Below are positions 7,715 through 15,887 of a DNA stretch of 64,000 nucleotides, piece by piece (the stretch's first letter is position 1; every line of letters starts with the position of its first letter). The position numbers and the translations under genes are program-made. The notes below the pieces were generated by a model. It saw only the letters and a program-made list of their open reading frames with translations. It had not been told where the DNA came from and searched no databases. This DNA is from Actinoplanes oblitus (GTDB lineage: Bacteria; Actinomycetota; Actinomycetes; Mycobacteriales; Micromonosporaceae): positions 5,595,501 to 5,659,500 of the forward strand of contig NZ_CP126980.1 in assembly GCF_030252345.1 (NCBI RefSeq). The letters run 5' to 3'.

Positions 7715-8671
7715 TCAGCCGTCGATGCAGCGGGACAGGTTGGCGATGCTGACGACCAGCGCGGTGAGGTAGGCGTCGATCCGCCAGACGGTGGCGACGA
7801 CGCCGGCCAGGCGGGCGGCCAGCACCGGCAGCGGGACGACGGTGCCGCCGGCGGCCCAGACGATCACCCGGGCGACCAGGTCGCCGATGATGCCCCGGAC
7901 GATGTCCCGGGTCAGCAGGATCACGTCGCCGGCCGCCCTGGTCAGCACGGTCATCGCGGTGGAGGTGGCGGCGAGGCCGCGCAGGCCGACCACGTTGTTC
8001 CCCATGATCGCCAGGTAGGCGCGCACGTCGGACCGGTCCCGGTCCGGGAAGTCCCGGTCGAGGCAGCGTTGCAGACCGCCGGCGATCCGGTCCAGGCCGG
8101 CGGCCATCGCCTGCCACTGGCCGGCCTGCTTGGCGACCACCTCCGGGGTGCCGGTCAGGTCGTCGAGCATCCGGCCCAGGTCCGGCACGTGGGTCACCGC
8201 CCAGTCCAGGCCGCCGGCGCGCAGCAGGGCGAACGTGTCCTCGACCGGCAGCGCGAACTCGGCGACCGGCGCGGCGTCGGCCAGCAGCGGCTCGACCCAC
8301 TCACGGGACGTCACCGTCTCCAGGACGTCCTCGATGATCTCGGAGGCCCGGTCCTCCATGGTGCCCACGTCGTCGGCGGGCATGCCGAGCATGGCGGCGA
8401 ACCCCTCGACCCCGTCGGCCACCCGCTGGAACCCCTGGACGAACAGCTCCAGGGTCTCCTCCAGGTAGGCCACCAGCTCGCCGTGCCGGACCACCCGGTC
8501 GCCGAGCCCGGTCAGGATCCAGCCGCAGCGCGCCCCGAACGCGGCCTGGTCCTGCTCGAACCGCTGCACGTCGTCGCCGATCCGGCCGAGCCGCGCCCGC
8601 AGCACCTCGAGCCGGGCCGCGTGCACCCGAAACCGTTTCGCATCGATCGGCTGCTCGGCGGAACTCGACAC
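7715..8671 (-). CDS. Helical hypothetical protein, WXG/ESX-like N-terminus
   Basis: 318 residues, no recognised domain name. The first 200 residues are predominantly amphipathic helices (RFRVHAARLEVLRARLGRI, FEQDQAAFGARCGWILTGLG, LEETLELFVQGFQRVADGV), of the size and charge pattern of WXG100/EspA-type proteins. Residues about 225-315 form hydrophobic helices (VVGLRGLAATSTAMTVL, VVPLPVLAARLAGVVATVW) that could insert into or associate with membranes. It might be a type VII secretion-associated or toxin-like protein, but no secretion genes are nearby, so this is only a resemblance. It ends 118 bp before the STAS gene start, in the same direction. Confidence 0.6.
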   Translation of the reverse strand: MSSSAEQPIDAKRFRVHAARLEVLRARLGRIGDDVQRFEQDQAAFGARCGWILTGLGDRVVRHGELVAYLEETLELFVQGFQRVADGVEGFAAMLGMPADDVGTMEDRASEIIEDVLETVTSREWVEPLLADAAPVAEFALPVEDTFALLRAGGLDWAVTHVPDLGRMLDDLTGTPEVVAKQAGQWQAMAAGLDRIAGGLQRCLDRDFPDRDRSDVRAYLAIMGNNVVGLRGLAATSTAMTVLTRAAGDVILLTRDIVRGIIGDLVARVIVWAAGGTVVPLPVLAARLAGVVATVWRIDAYLTALVVSIANLSRCIDG

Positions 8672-8680
8672 ACGAGCACT

Positions 8681-9406
8681 CTAGGCGAGCCCGTCGATCA
8701 TCAACCGCAGGGTGAAGTCGAACCGGTCGTGGGTGCTGCCGGCGGTGAGCTCGGCGGCGTGCCGCTTGGTGTGCGGGAAGCTGTCGGGCAGCGCGGCGAT
8801 CCGGCTGAGCAGCTCCTCGCGGCCGACCACCCAGCCCTCGTGTCCACTGCCGACCCGCCGGTTCACCAGCGAGAGCTCCAGACAGTACGCGTTGATGTAG
8901 AGCAGCAGCGCGTCCATCCCCCAGGCGGCGGCCCGCGGCTCGATGCCCCCGGCGAGCAGGATGCCGAGCATGCCCTCGGCCAGGCGCAGGGTGTCCTGAT
9001 GAGACGGGGCGGCGGCGAAGGCGGCCCGGGAGATGCCGGGATAGCGCAGGTACTGGTCGCGCAGCCGGGTGCAGACGCCGATCAGATCCGCCTTCCAGGT
9101 GGCCGGGTCCGGCTCGGGCAGCTCGATCTCGGCGCACAGCCGGCCGATGAGCAGCTCGTCCAGGTCCTCCTTGTTGACCACGTGGGCGTAGAGCGAGGCC
9201 GGGCCGGTCTCCAGCGCGGCGGCCAGCCGGCGCATGGTGAGCGCCTCGTAGCCCTCGGCGGCCACGATGCCGAACGCGGTGCTGACGATCGCGTCGACGG
9301 TGATCGGTTTCTTGCCGCCGCCGGACGGCCCGCGCCGGACGGCGGGCGCGGGCGGACCGCCGAGCTGGTGTCGCGCCGCGCGCCGTTCCTGCGGAGTGGG
9401 TGACAT
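8681..9406 (-). CDS. TetR/AcrR family transcriptional regulator
   Basis: 241 residues. The HTH is at about residues 35-80 (ITVDAIVSTAFGIVAAEGYEALTMRRLAAALETGPASLYAHVVNKEDL); this fits the TetR_N family with YxHVxNKEDL closing the recognition helix. The C-terminal part matches the TetR class ligand domain (TetR_C) rather than AcrR. It is divergently transcribed from an MFS exporter, with three copies of GAACGGTGTTC in the 92-bp gap, the nearest 22 bp from its ATG. This arrangement implies repression of both genes, relieved by a compound the pump exports. Confidence 0.93.
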   Translation of the reverse strand: MSPTPQERRAARHQLGGPPAPAVRRGPSGGGKKPITVDAIVSTAFGIVAAEGYEALTMRRLAAALETGPASLYAHVVNKEDLDELLIGRLCAEIELPEPDPATWKADLIGVCTRLRDQYLRYPGISRAAFAAAPSHQDTLRLAEGMLGILLAGGIEPRAAAWGMDALLLYINAYCLELSLVNRRVGSGHEGWVVGREELLSRIAALPDSFPHTKRHAAELTAGSTHDRFDFTLRLMIDGLA

Positions 9407-9427
9407 ACCGGCAGCCTAGCCCATGAC

Positions 9428-9480
9428 GAACGGTGTTCTGCACCACAAGAACGGTGTTCGTATTGTTCAGAACGGTGTTC
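9428..9480. promoter_or_regulatory. Three phased TetR-type operators GAACGGTGTTC
   Basis: Three identical 11-bp imperfect palindromes (GAAC-CGGTG core-GTTC arms) at 9428-9438, 9449-9459 and 9470-9480. Centre-to-centre spacing is exactly 21 bp, i.e. two helical turns, so the sites lie on one face of the DNA between the divergent tetR and MFS genes. A fourth degraded copy (CAACGGTAGG) begins near 9488. Confidence 0.8.
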
Positions 9481-9498
9481 GTCCGTACAACGGTAGGC

Positions 9499-10932
9499 GT
9501 GGCAACTTCCCCTCGGTCCCTGCGGGCGGCCTGGCTCGCCCTGACCGGGCTGTCCGCCGTCTTCCTCGTCGAGATGCTGGACAACTCGATCCTCAACGTC
9601 GCGCTGCCCACCATCGGGCGCGACCTGCACGCCTCCACCGTCGCCCTGCAGTGGGTGACCGGGGCGTACGCGGTGGTCTTCGGCGGCCTGATGCTGGCCT
9701 TCGGCGCGCTGGCCGACCGGTTCGGCCGCCGCCGGCTCATGCTGACCGGCCTGGTCCTGCTCGGCGCGGCCAGCCTCGCCACCGCGTTCGTCACCACGGC
9801 GGAGCAGCTGATCGCGGTCCGGGCGCTGACCGGCGTCGCGGCCGCGATGACCACCCCCGGGTCGATGGCCCTCGCCTTCCGGCTGTTCGCCGACGACCGC
9901 CTGCGCGTCCGGGCCACCACGCTGATCTCCACTGTCGGCCTGGCCGGGCTCGCGATCGGCCCGGCCGCCGGCGGCTTCCTCCTCGCCGTCGCGCCCTGGC
10001 AGGTGCTGCTGCTGATGAACGTGCCGATCGCCGCGCTGGCGTTCCTCGGCATCCGGTCCGGCATCGCCGCCGACGACCCGGCCGGCCTGCACCGCGACCC
10101 GGTCGACGTGGCCGGCGCGGCGCTCGGCACCACCACCATCGGGCTGGCACTGCTGGCGCCCACCCTGTTCGTCGACGGCTCACCGGCCCGCTGGCCGGTC
10201 ACCGCCGCGGCGGTGCTGGCGGCGATCCTCTTCGTGCTGCGCCAGCGCTCCGCCCGGCATCCGCTGCTCGACCCGAGACTCATCGGGCGGCCACTGGTCG
10301 CCGGCGGCCTGGCCTACAAGGCCGCCGCCGGGCTGGCCACCGCCGGCCTCGGCTACCTGGTCACCCTGCAGCTCCAGCTCGACTGGGGCTGGCCCCCCGC
10401 TCAGGCGGCGCTCGGCCTGCTGCCCCAGGTGATCGTGCTGATCGCGGGCGGCGCGTTCGTCGACCCGTTCGTCAGGTGGGCCGGCCTCGACCGGGCCGCC
10501 TGGCTGAGCGCCACCTCGGTGGTGGCCGGGCTCGCGGTCTGGACCGGGCTCGGCCGGCTCGGCTACGCCTGGGTGGCGCTCGCCCTCGCCCTGGTCGCCG
10601 CCGGGCTGCGGGTGGTCGGCGTGGTCGCCGCGGTGAACGTCCTGCGCGGCCTGCCGGAGAACCGCACCTCCATCGGCGCGGCCCTCACCGACACGGTCAC
10701 CGAGGTCGCCTCCGGAGCCGGCCTCGCCGTGTCCGGCACCATCCTGGCCGCCGTCTTCACCGGCGACATCGCCACCTCGCACTGGTCGGCCCGGCAGACC
10801 ACCGAGTTCGCCACCGCGGCCCGGCTCGCCGGCCTGGTCCTCACCGTGGTGGCGGCCGCCCTGGTCGTCTGGGCCTACCGCCGCACGCACCGCCCGGCGC
10901 CCGTCCGCCGGCCCGCGCCGGTCGAGGCATAG
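9499..10932 (+). CDS. MFS multidrug transporter, DHA2 (14-helix) family
   Basis: 477 residues from the GTG at 9499, chosen because upstream in-frame codons fall inside the operator array. Helix 1 carries the DHA2 signature FLVEMLDNSILNVALPTIGR (motif D1), and motif A is LADRFGRRRLM between helices 2 and 3. Motif C-like sequence follows in helix 5 (GLAIGPAAGGFLL). Fourteen hydrophobic segments can be counted to about residue 470. A proton-driven drug exporter, divergent from its likely TetR regulator. No GTG-proximal ribosome site is seen, so the mRNA may be leaderless. Confidence 0.93.
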   Translation: MATSPRSLRAAWLALTGLSAVFLVEMLDNSILNVALPTIGRDLHASTVALQWVTGAYAVVFGGLMLAFGALADRFGRRRLMLTGLVLLGAASLATAFVTTAEQLIAVRALTGVAAAMTTPGSMALAFRLFADDRLRVRATTLISTVGLAGLAIGPAAGGFLLAVAPWQVLLLMNVPIAALAFLGIRSGIAADDPAGLHRDPVDVAGAALGTTTIGLALLAPTLFVDGSPARWPVTAAAVLAAILFVLRQRSARHPLLDPRLIGRPLVAGGLAYKAAAGLATAGLGYLVTLQLQLDWGWPPAQAALGLLPQVIVLIAGGAFVDPFVRWAGLDRAAWLSATSVVAGLAVWTGLGRLGYAWVALALALVAAGLRVVGVVAAVNVLRGLPENRTSIGAALTDTVTEVASGAGLAVSGTILAAVFTGDIATSHWSARQTTEFATAARLAGLVLTVVAAALVVWAYRRTHRPAPVRRPAPVEA

Positions 10933-10942
10933 GGTCGGGTCC

Positions 10943-11443
10943 ATGCCGGAGACCCCCTTGGAAACCCAGCGCGAACGAGTCCCGCTCAACGACGACGGCG
11001 AGCGGGACACCGCCCTGGCGTTCCTCACCTTCGCCCGATCGTGTGTCCTCAAGAAGGTCGGCGGGCTCGACGACGAGCAGCTGCGCCGCCGCCTGGTGGT
11101 CTCCGACACCACCCTGCTGGGCCTGGTGCGGCACCTGACCGACGCCGAGCGTTTCTGGTTCGGCTACACGGTGGGCGGCGACGAGCGCCACGCCGGCGTC
11201 GACTTCAGCATGGTGGTGCCCGCCGACCGCCCCGCCCACCAGGTGATCGCCGACTACCGCGCGGCGATCGCCGAGAGCGACGCCCTGCTCCCGGCCGGCC
11301 TGGACGCCCGCACCGCCCACCCGGTCGCCGGTGAGTTCCGCACCGTCCGCTGGGTGATCGCCCACGTGACCGGCGAAACCGTCCGCCACGCCGGCCACGC
11401 CGACATCCTGCGCGAACTGATCGACGGCGTCACCGGCCGCTGA
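10943..11443 (+). CDS. DinB family protein (DUF664)
   Basis: 166 residues. Motifs of the DUF664/DinB_2 four-helix bundle are present: LLGLVRHLTDAERFWF (first metal-binding histidine) and VRWVIAHVTGETVRHAGHADILRE (H-x3-E and H-x2-H pattern). This family includes mycothiol- or bacillithiol-dependent transferases that use a His3-type metal site. Starts 10 bp after the MFS gene stop, so it may be cotranscribed and help detoxify the pump substrate (inference). Confidence 0.9.
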   Translation: MPETPLETQRERVPLNDDGERDTALAFLTFARSCVLKKVGGLDDEQLRRRLVVSDTTLLGLVRHLTDAERFWFGYTVGGDERHAGVDFSMVVPADRPAHQVIADYRAAIAESDALLPAGLDARTAHPVAGEFRTVRWVIAHVTGETVRHAGHADILRELIDGVTGR

Positions 11444-11778
11444 CCGATCCTCACCGGCTCAGGGTCGCGTGGCGGCGTACCGGTGCCGGTTGGTGTCCCG
11501 CACCGCCGCGGGCACCCGCTCGATCAGCGCCCGCACCGTCCGGGCGCGCGGGGTGCCGCGCCACCCTGCGCACGGCCAGCATGACGCCGCTGACCGCGCG
11601 GGGTTCGGTGCAGTACTCGGCGGGCACGGCCCGGCACCCTGCCGCCGGATCTCCTGGCAGCGCAACGGCGGTGCGCCGGTGCCCCTCGACGGCGTCCACG
11701 ACGCCGAGCACGGCGGGCAGCCCGCGCCGAGTCCCGCGTGGACGGTGGAGAGCCCGCACCGCGCGCCATCCTTGACCG
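11444..11778. other. 335-bp gap with possible decayed minus-strand coding sequence
   Basis: No intact gene seen. On the minus strand, two overlapping frames contain protein-like stretches (AVPAEYCTEPRAVSGVMLAV, then in another frame RALIERVPAAVRDTNRHRY) that would join into one reading only with a frameshift near 11555. The second, with NRHRY close to the end, faintly resembles the tail of DCC1-type (DUF393) proteins. Treat as a possible pseudogene remnant. Confidence 0.25.
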
Positions 11779-12330
11779 GTGGCGGACACTGTAAGCATGC
11801 AAACGCCGGCCGACGCTCACCCCTCGGAGCGTGGCTTCTTCGTGCTCTCCCAACGCCAGTCGGGCGTCACGCCCCGGGAGGCGATCGTCGGATTCCGGGC
11901 GGTCGTCGACGCGGATCTGGACTGGGCCGACCGGCGCAAGGAGCGGTATCGCCGACGGGCGGTGACGACAAAGGTGGCGTCCCTGGTGCTGGCCGGCCTT
12001 TCCACGGTCGCGCTCGGTGTGGACCCAGCCGGGCACGGCACCGCGTTGGCGCTGCCGATGGTGGCCGCGGTGACCGTTCTGACGGGGCTCGAGCCGTACA
12101 TGAGCTGGCGCAACCGCTGGGTGTCGATGGAGCAGACGCGGTACGAGCTCAACCGCCTTCGCGATGAGATCGACTACTACCTGGTCACCACCAGCGCCGG
12201 CGACCGCGATCAGGAACAGTTGCGGGAGTTCTTCGCCGATCAGCAGAAGATCTGGCGAGGCGTCAGCCAGCAGTGGCGGGAGTTCCGAGTCGCCGATGCC
12301 GCCCCTCCCACGCCCCGGCCCGGCGACTGA
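11779..12330 (+). CDS. SLATT/DUF4231-type two-helix membrane protein
   Basis: 183 residues from a GTG. An N-terminal soluble helix contains DLDWADRRKERYRRRA, then two hydrophobic segments (VASLVLAGLSTVALG about 60-78 and ALPMVAAVTVLTGLEPYMSW about 84-103), then a C-terminal coiled coil with WVSMEQTRYELNRLRDEIDYYL. This order (helix, two TMs, helical tail with W..E..R.EL) is that of DUF4231, part of the SLATT superfamily. SLATT proteins serve as predicted membrane effectors in nucleotide-sensing conflict systems, but many are solitary. No SMODS, SLOG or TIR partner lies beside it, so a defence role is speculative. Confidence 0.75.
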   Translation: MADTVSMQTPADAHPSERGFFVLSQRQSGVTPREAIVGFRAVVDADLDWADRRKERYRRRAVTTKVASLVLAGLSTVALGVDPAGHGTALALPMVAAVTVLTGLEPYMSWRNRWVSMEQTRYELNRLRDEIDYYLVTTSAGDRDQEQLREFFADQQKIWRGVSQQWREFRVADAAPPTPRPGD

Positions 12331-12414
12331 CCCGGCACCTTCCGACCGGGTGAGCGACCGGGCCGAACGATGCCGGCGGCGGACTCGGCCGGCGCGGGTG
12401 ATCCTCCGTGGCGG

Positions 12415-12451
12415 GAACGGCGGCCCGCTGAATCAGCCCAGGCCGCCGTTC
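12415..12451 (-). terminator. Hairpin downstream of cold-shock gene
   Basis: GAACGGCGGCC (12415-12425) pairs with GGCCGCCGTTC (12441-12451), 11 bp with a 15-nt loop, between the convergent SLATT and cold-shock genes. No T-tract, as is usual in high-GC actinomycetes. Confidence 0.6.
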
Positions 12452-12469
12452 GAGCGCAACGCACGTGGG

Positions 12470-12673
12470 TCAGAGCGGGCGAATGTTCTCCGCCTGCGGG
12501 CCCTTCTGGCCCTGGGTGATCTCGAACTCCACCCGCTGGTTCTCGTCCAGGCTGCGGTAGCCGCTCGCCGAGATCGCCGAGAAGTGGGCGAAGACATCGG
12601 CGCCGCCGTCATCCGGGCTGATGAAGCCGAAGCCCTTGTCCGCGTTGAACCACTTGACGGTACCTGTAGTCAT
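12470..12673 (-). CDS. cspA: Cold-shock protein (CspA family)
   Basis: 67 residues from ATG at 12673, preceded by a good ribosome site (GAAGGAG, 6 nt spacing on the minus strand); an upstream in-frame ATG at 12742 is disregarded. RNP1 KGFGFISPD and RNP2 VFAHFSAI are both present, with [11 protein letters not shown] at the start and [10 protein letters not shown] at the end. An RNA chaperone expected to melt mRNA structure. It is monocistronic, followed by the hairpin at 12415-12451. The roughly 300 bp upstream to the next gene holds no other gene and probably a long 5' leader, common for csp genes. Confidence 0.95.
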   Translation of the reverse strand: MTTGTVKWFNADKGFGFISPDDGGADVFAHFSAISASGYRSLDENQRVEFEITQGQKGPQAENIRPL

Positions 12674-12987
12674 AACTGCTCCTTCAGCAGGCTTTCGGAG
12701 ACCGCACCGCGCGGACTCCTCCACCAGCGCCTTGTTACCCACGCTAAACGATCACGAACACGACAAGCGCCCGGACGGACAGGTGCAAGCCTCCGAGGTC
12801 ATCAAGCTGCCTTCTCGCATGGCCGGTTTCAACCACTGGTCACCTAGCGAGCCGGCCTGCCGCGCCCCGCGAGGGCCTCGGCGGCGGTTGGCACCGTTCC
12901 GGCCACCCGGTCAGCGGCAGGAGCGCGAGCCAACAGATGGTCCACCTCCACCGGGCGCTGTCTTGCCCGGGCTGGCAGGCTGAGCTG

Positions 12988-13449
12988 ATGGAGTCGGTTT
13001 GGGACTACCCGCGCCCGCCGCGCGCGGAGCGCACTGGAGCCCGGGTCACGGTGGTGCATGCGGGTCGGGTGATCGTCGATAGCGACCGCTGCTGGCGGGT
13101 GTTGGAAACCTCGCACCCCCCGGTCTACTACGTACCTCGCGGCGACATCGCCGACGCGGTGCTCGAGCCGGGCGAGGGCCGCTCGTACTGTGAGTTCAAG
13201 GGAGTCGCCAGTTACTGGGACCTGGTCGCCGGAACCACCCGGGTGCGACGGGCCGGCTGGTCGTACGAACAGCCCTCACCCGGATACACGGCGATCGCCG
13301 GAGCTGTCGCCTTCTATCCGAGCCGGGTCGACGAATGCCGTGTGGACGGCGAACTCGTCCAGCCGCAGGAGGGTGACTTCTACGGCGGCTGGATCACCGC
13401 CGACATCAGTGGCCCGTTCAAGGGCGGCCCCGGCACGATGGGGTGGTGA
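12988..13449 (+). CDS. DUF427 domain protein
   Basis: 153 residues from the ATG at 12988 (MESVWDYPRPP). Sequence is typical of DUF427: VTVVHAGRVIVDSDRCWRVL, then HPPVYYVPRGDIA, the SYCEFKGVASYWDL segment with the conserved Cys-x-x-Lys-Gly, and the AFYPSRVDECRVDGE and YGGWITADISGPFKG endings. The family is a small beta-sandwich with unknown biochemical role, common in actinobacteria. The longer upstream in-frame start at 12937 is unlikely because it lacks family similarity. Monocistronic by appearance. Confidence 0.9.
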   Translation: MESVWDYPRPPRAERTGARVTVVHAGRVIVDSDRCWRVLETSHPPVYYVPRGDIADAVLEPGEGRSYCEFKGVASYWDLVAGTTRVRRAGWSYEQPSPGYTAIAGAVAFYPSRVDECRVDGELVQPQEGDFYGGWITADISGPFKGGPGTMGW

Positions 13450-13567
13450 CCGGCCTTTCCAGATTTGCGACTGCGGCACGTCGCCGGCAGCGCCGGACGC
13501 TTGCGCCCCCGCTATCGGCGGCAGATCCGGATGCGAGGCGACCAGCACAGCCGACGCGGCGCCGCCG

Positions 13568-13738
13568 TCACTCCTGACCCGCGTCTTCCGCTCGCTGTCC
13601 CCCGCCCGGGCAGTCCTCGGGTGGGGCGTAGGCCCGGATGGTGCCGTTGTGCCGCGGGACCTTCCCGTCGGCGGTGAGGGCCACGGGACGTCTGCAGACG
13701 GGGCAATGGCCGCGCTGTCGCCGCGAGCGTCGAGTCAC
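13568..13738 (-). CDS. Small zinc-ribbon-like protein, 56 aa
   Basis: Read directly from the minus strand: GTG start at 13738, TGA ending at 13568. It contains HCPVCRRPVALTADGKVPRH and later APPEDCPGGG. The CxxC knuckle, a downstream His and a further Cys suggest a single structural zinc site of the kind seen in short actinobacterial proteins that may bind nucleic acid. The start overlaps the stop of a 15-codon upstream ORF (GTGA). It is too short for standard gene-length cut-offs. Function unknown; the reading is favoured by the ordered Cys/His motif and third-position GC bias. Confidence 0.6.
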   Translation of the reverse strand: MTRRSRRQRGHCPVCRRPVALTADGKVPRHNGTIRAYAPPEDCPGGGQRAEDAGQE

Positions 13739-13782
13739 CGCGCCTCCACCCGGTAGCCGTTGTGGGTCTCCGGCTCAGCCAT
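13735..13782 (-). CDS. 15-codon leader ORF coupled to zinc-ribbon gene
   Basis: ATG at 13782 opens MAEPETHNGYRVEAR and stops at 13735, overlapping the GTG of the 56-aa zinc-ribbon gene by GTGA. It may be a leader peptide that delivers ribosomes to the next start; alternatively the two are one gene with a frameshift, because the joined peptide would read smoothly into TRRSRRQRGHC. Confidence 0.45.
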   Translation of the reverse strand: MAEPETHNGYRVEAR

Positions 13783-13960
13783 GCCCGCCATCGTGCCGCA
13801 TCCATGCCAGACACCCCGGCGGCGTCGCTCGGGATGTGGACCGGATTCGGCAGGCACACCTACGCCGCTTGGACCTGGAGCACGCATTCCGACTGTTCAA
13901 GCAGACCCTGGGCAGAACGTTGTCGAGGCGACGTGCGGCGCCTCCGGGTACGGTGCAGGT

Positions 13961-14995
13961 GTGCCGACGATCTATCAGGTTCGTGGATACGTGCTGGAGG
14001 AAGCGCTTGCGTGGATGCTCCGCAACAGCGGCTACCAGTTGATCGTAACGGCGTCGCCGATGAGTGGCCTGGCCGTCAACGGCGCCGGCCTGACCGTCCG
14101 GGGACGCGACGCCGAGCATCAGGCTGACGTACTGGGTGATTTCGCGTTCACCCCGCCGTTCTCCCTGCCGATCCGTATGTTTGTCGAGGCCAAGTACTAC
14201 GGCCACGCTCGTCCGGTCGGCCTCAATCTGGTGCGCAACGCCTGGGCGACGGTGGCTGACATCAACGAGTTTCACGTAGCCGATGGCCCGCATGGTCGGT
14301 ACCGGTACGTTTACGCATTGTTCTCCCGGTCTGGTTTCACCGACGACGCTCAGCAGTTTGCGCTGGCACACCAAATCAGCCTTGTAGATTTGTCACTGCC
14401 GATGTTCGGCATACTCCGTCGTGCGGTCCGGGAGGCCGCCGGCGGCGCGTTCCCGCATGTCGCAGGCCCGGGGGGAATAGGCGCATTGCGGGCGGCCTTC
14501 CGTGAAGTTCTCGAGACCGCCCCACCATCGTCTCCTGCCCTCGCAGAATCGGCGGCCGTGTCGGCGTTACAGGGCGTCGCGGCGACCATGAGAGCGAGCC
14601 TGGAATCCTACAACGGGGGCGAATTCCTGCTCGCGTTCCCGCCAGCACCGTTCATCCTCACCTTGACCGGCGCTACGTCAAACAGCATCGAGCAGTTCAC
14701 CAGGTATTCCGAAGAGAATCCCGAACACAATGTTCACCTGCGGCGCGACAGCGCACCCGAATCGGGTTCGCACCAGGCCAGTCGTTGGCTGCTTTCTCCC
14801 GCGGAGGCGCCGGCCGCGTATACGCTCACCTTCAGCCTGCCCGAGCATGTGGAGGGGTGGATCACCGACGAAGCAGATGGTCGCGCCAATACCCGCTGGC
14901 TGAAGCGGACCCTGCTGTCGGCGATCATCATCTACCGGTGGGTTGATGGGGTACCGAAGGTATACCAGCTGCGTTATACGCCCCAACGACGTTGA
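13961..14995 (+). CDS. Restriction endonuclease-like (PD-(D/E)XK) protein, orphan
   Basis: 344 residues from a GTG at 13961; the longer in-frame reading upstream is low-complexity and unlikely. Near the N-terminus the order is E (YVLEEALAWML), D (HQADVLGDFAF) and E-x-K (MFVEAKYYG), the E...D...ExK arrangement of Mrr/NERD-type PD-(D/E)XK nucleases, followed by LNLVRNAWATVADI as the helix that often supplies a conserved residue. The rest (about 150-344) has no recognised domain. No methyltransferase or specificity subunit is adjacent. Less GC-rich than its neighbours with a poorly ordered flank to 15.4 kb, both hints of recent acquisition. Probably a stand-alone (type IV-like) nuclease or repair enzyme. 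Confidence 0.65.
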   Translation: MPTIYQVRGYVLEEALAWMLRNSGYQLIVTASPMSGLAVNGAGLTVRGRDAEHQADVLGDFAFTPPFSLPIRMFVEAKYYGHARPVGLNLVRNAWATVADINEFHVADGPHGRYRYVYALFSRSGFTDDAQQFALAHQISLVDLSLPMFGILRRAVREAAGGAFPHVAGPGGIGALRAAFREVLETAPPSSPALAESAAVSALQGVAATMRASLESYNGGEFLLAFPPAPFILTLTGATSNSIEQFTRYSEENPEHNVHLRRDSAPESGSHQASRWLLSPAEAPAAYTLTFSLPEHVEGWITDEADGRANTRWLKRTLLSAIIIYRWVDGVPKVYQLRYTPQRR

Positions 14996-15413
14996 ACGAA
15001 TCAGTGGCCGGCTTCTTAGCTCGTCGCGCTGCAGGCACTCGGCAGCCAACTTCATGGTGACCACATCGCCGTCGCCGGAGAACTCCAGGCAGTCCCACCA
15101 GGACTCGCCCCGACCAGGATGTGCAAAGCTTCGACAAGGCCGGCTTGACCCTCGGCGCTCGATCTTGGAGGGCCAGTCCCAGGAATCTCGTTCTCGCTCT
15201 GCACGCGCCGGGCGATACAGTCACGGTGAGTGGCTCCGCGCCCGCGCTCAGGTTCTCCGGAGTCCTGCGTGCTACCTGCTTCCCGCCACGGACGGGCCAA
15301 CCGGCCGCATCATCAAGGTTGACTACGACGTATGTCGGCCAGCGCGCCGAGCGCGGGCGGCGGTCTGCTCTACGAGCCGATTCTCGACTTGTCCACGCGG
15401 ATAAGATCGGCGC
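14996..15413. other. 418-bp gap without a convincing gene
   Basis: Both strands are open in several frames but none shows a domain, ribosome site and codon bias together. A minus-strand reading with HILVGASPGGTAWSSPATAM near 15050-15110 looks protein-like, but its extension is random. Probably decayed sequence flanking the nuclease-like gene. Confidence 0.4.
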
Positions 15414-15737
15414 GTGAAGATCAGGTTCCGCGATCACGTGACGGGCCCGGGCCGCTGGCTGGCGATCCCCGGAGCCCTGCTCGTCGTGGCCCTGATCGCG
15501 GCTCCGGTCCAGGCCGCGGAGCCGGGCACCGACCACCCGAACGACATGAACTGCGGCAACATCTTCTGGTTGACCCCGCCGGAACCGGACCCGGCCGATC
15601 CCGACTACGAGTTCTACCGCGCGAAGATGGACCGAGGCTGCCGGACGGCCCGCGTCACCAGAGGCACCACAGCGGCCATGGTTTCCGCGATCACGGTAGT
15701 CGGCGTGGCCCTGCTCGCCCGCCGTCGTGAGAAGTAG
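15414..15737 (+). CDS. Small exported/membrane protein with C-terminal sorting-like tail
   Basis: 107 residues from a GTG. Residues 1-35 form a signal peptide (MKIRFRD, hydrophobic WLAIPGALLVVALIAAPVQA, cleavage after AQA-type site). The mature part is short and acidic with two cysteines (MNCGN and RGCRTA), likely a disulphide. A second hydrophobic helix (AAMVSAITVVGVALLARRREK) ends in Arg/Lys, so the protein is probably anchored with both ends at the inner face, like a sortase tail without LPxTG. Function unknown. Confidence 0.65.
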   Translation: MKIRFRDHVTGPGRWLAIPGALLVVALIAAPVQAAEPGTDHPNDMNCGNIFWLTPPEPDPADPDYEFYRAKMDRGCRTARVTRGTTAAMVSAITVVGVALLARRREK

Positions 15738-15887
15738 ATTCAGGCCACCGGGCTGGTGCTCACGGTTGTCTCCGGCGCCGGGACACCACCACCAGGGCCA
15801 GCCGCCGGAAGCGAACGGCCGGAGCCCGGCGAAGCGATCCGGCCGGCCCGCAACAGAGCGGACCAGCCGGACCGCAGGGCGGACCGG

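Noticed and set aside
8681..10932. Insertion sequence from the repeated GAACGGTGTTC
   Set aside because: The repeats are short palindromes in a promoter gap with no transposase and no terminal inverted repeats.
14928..15536. Minus-strand 202-residue open frame
   Set aside because: It overlaps the end of the nuclease-like gene and the small membrane gene, with no ribosome site or recognisable domain.
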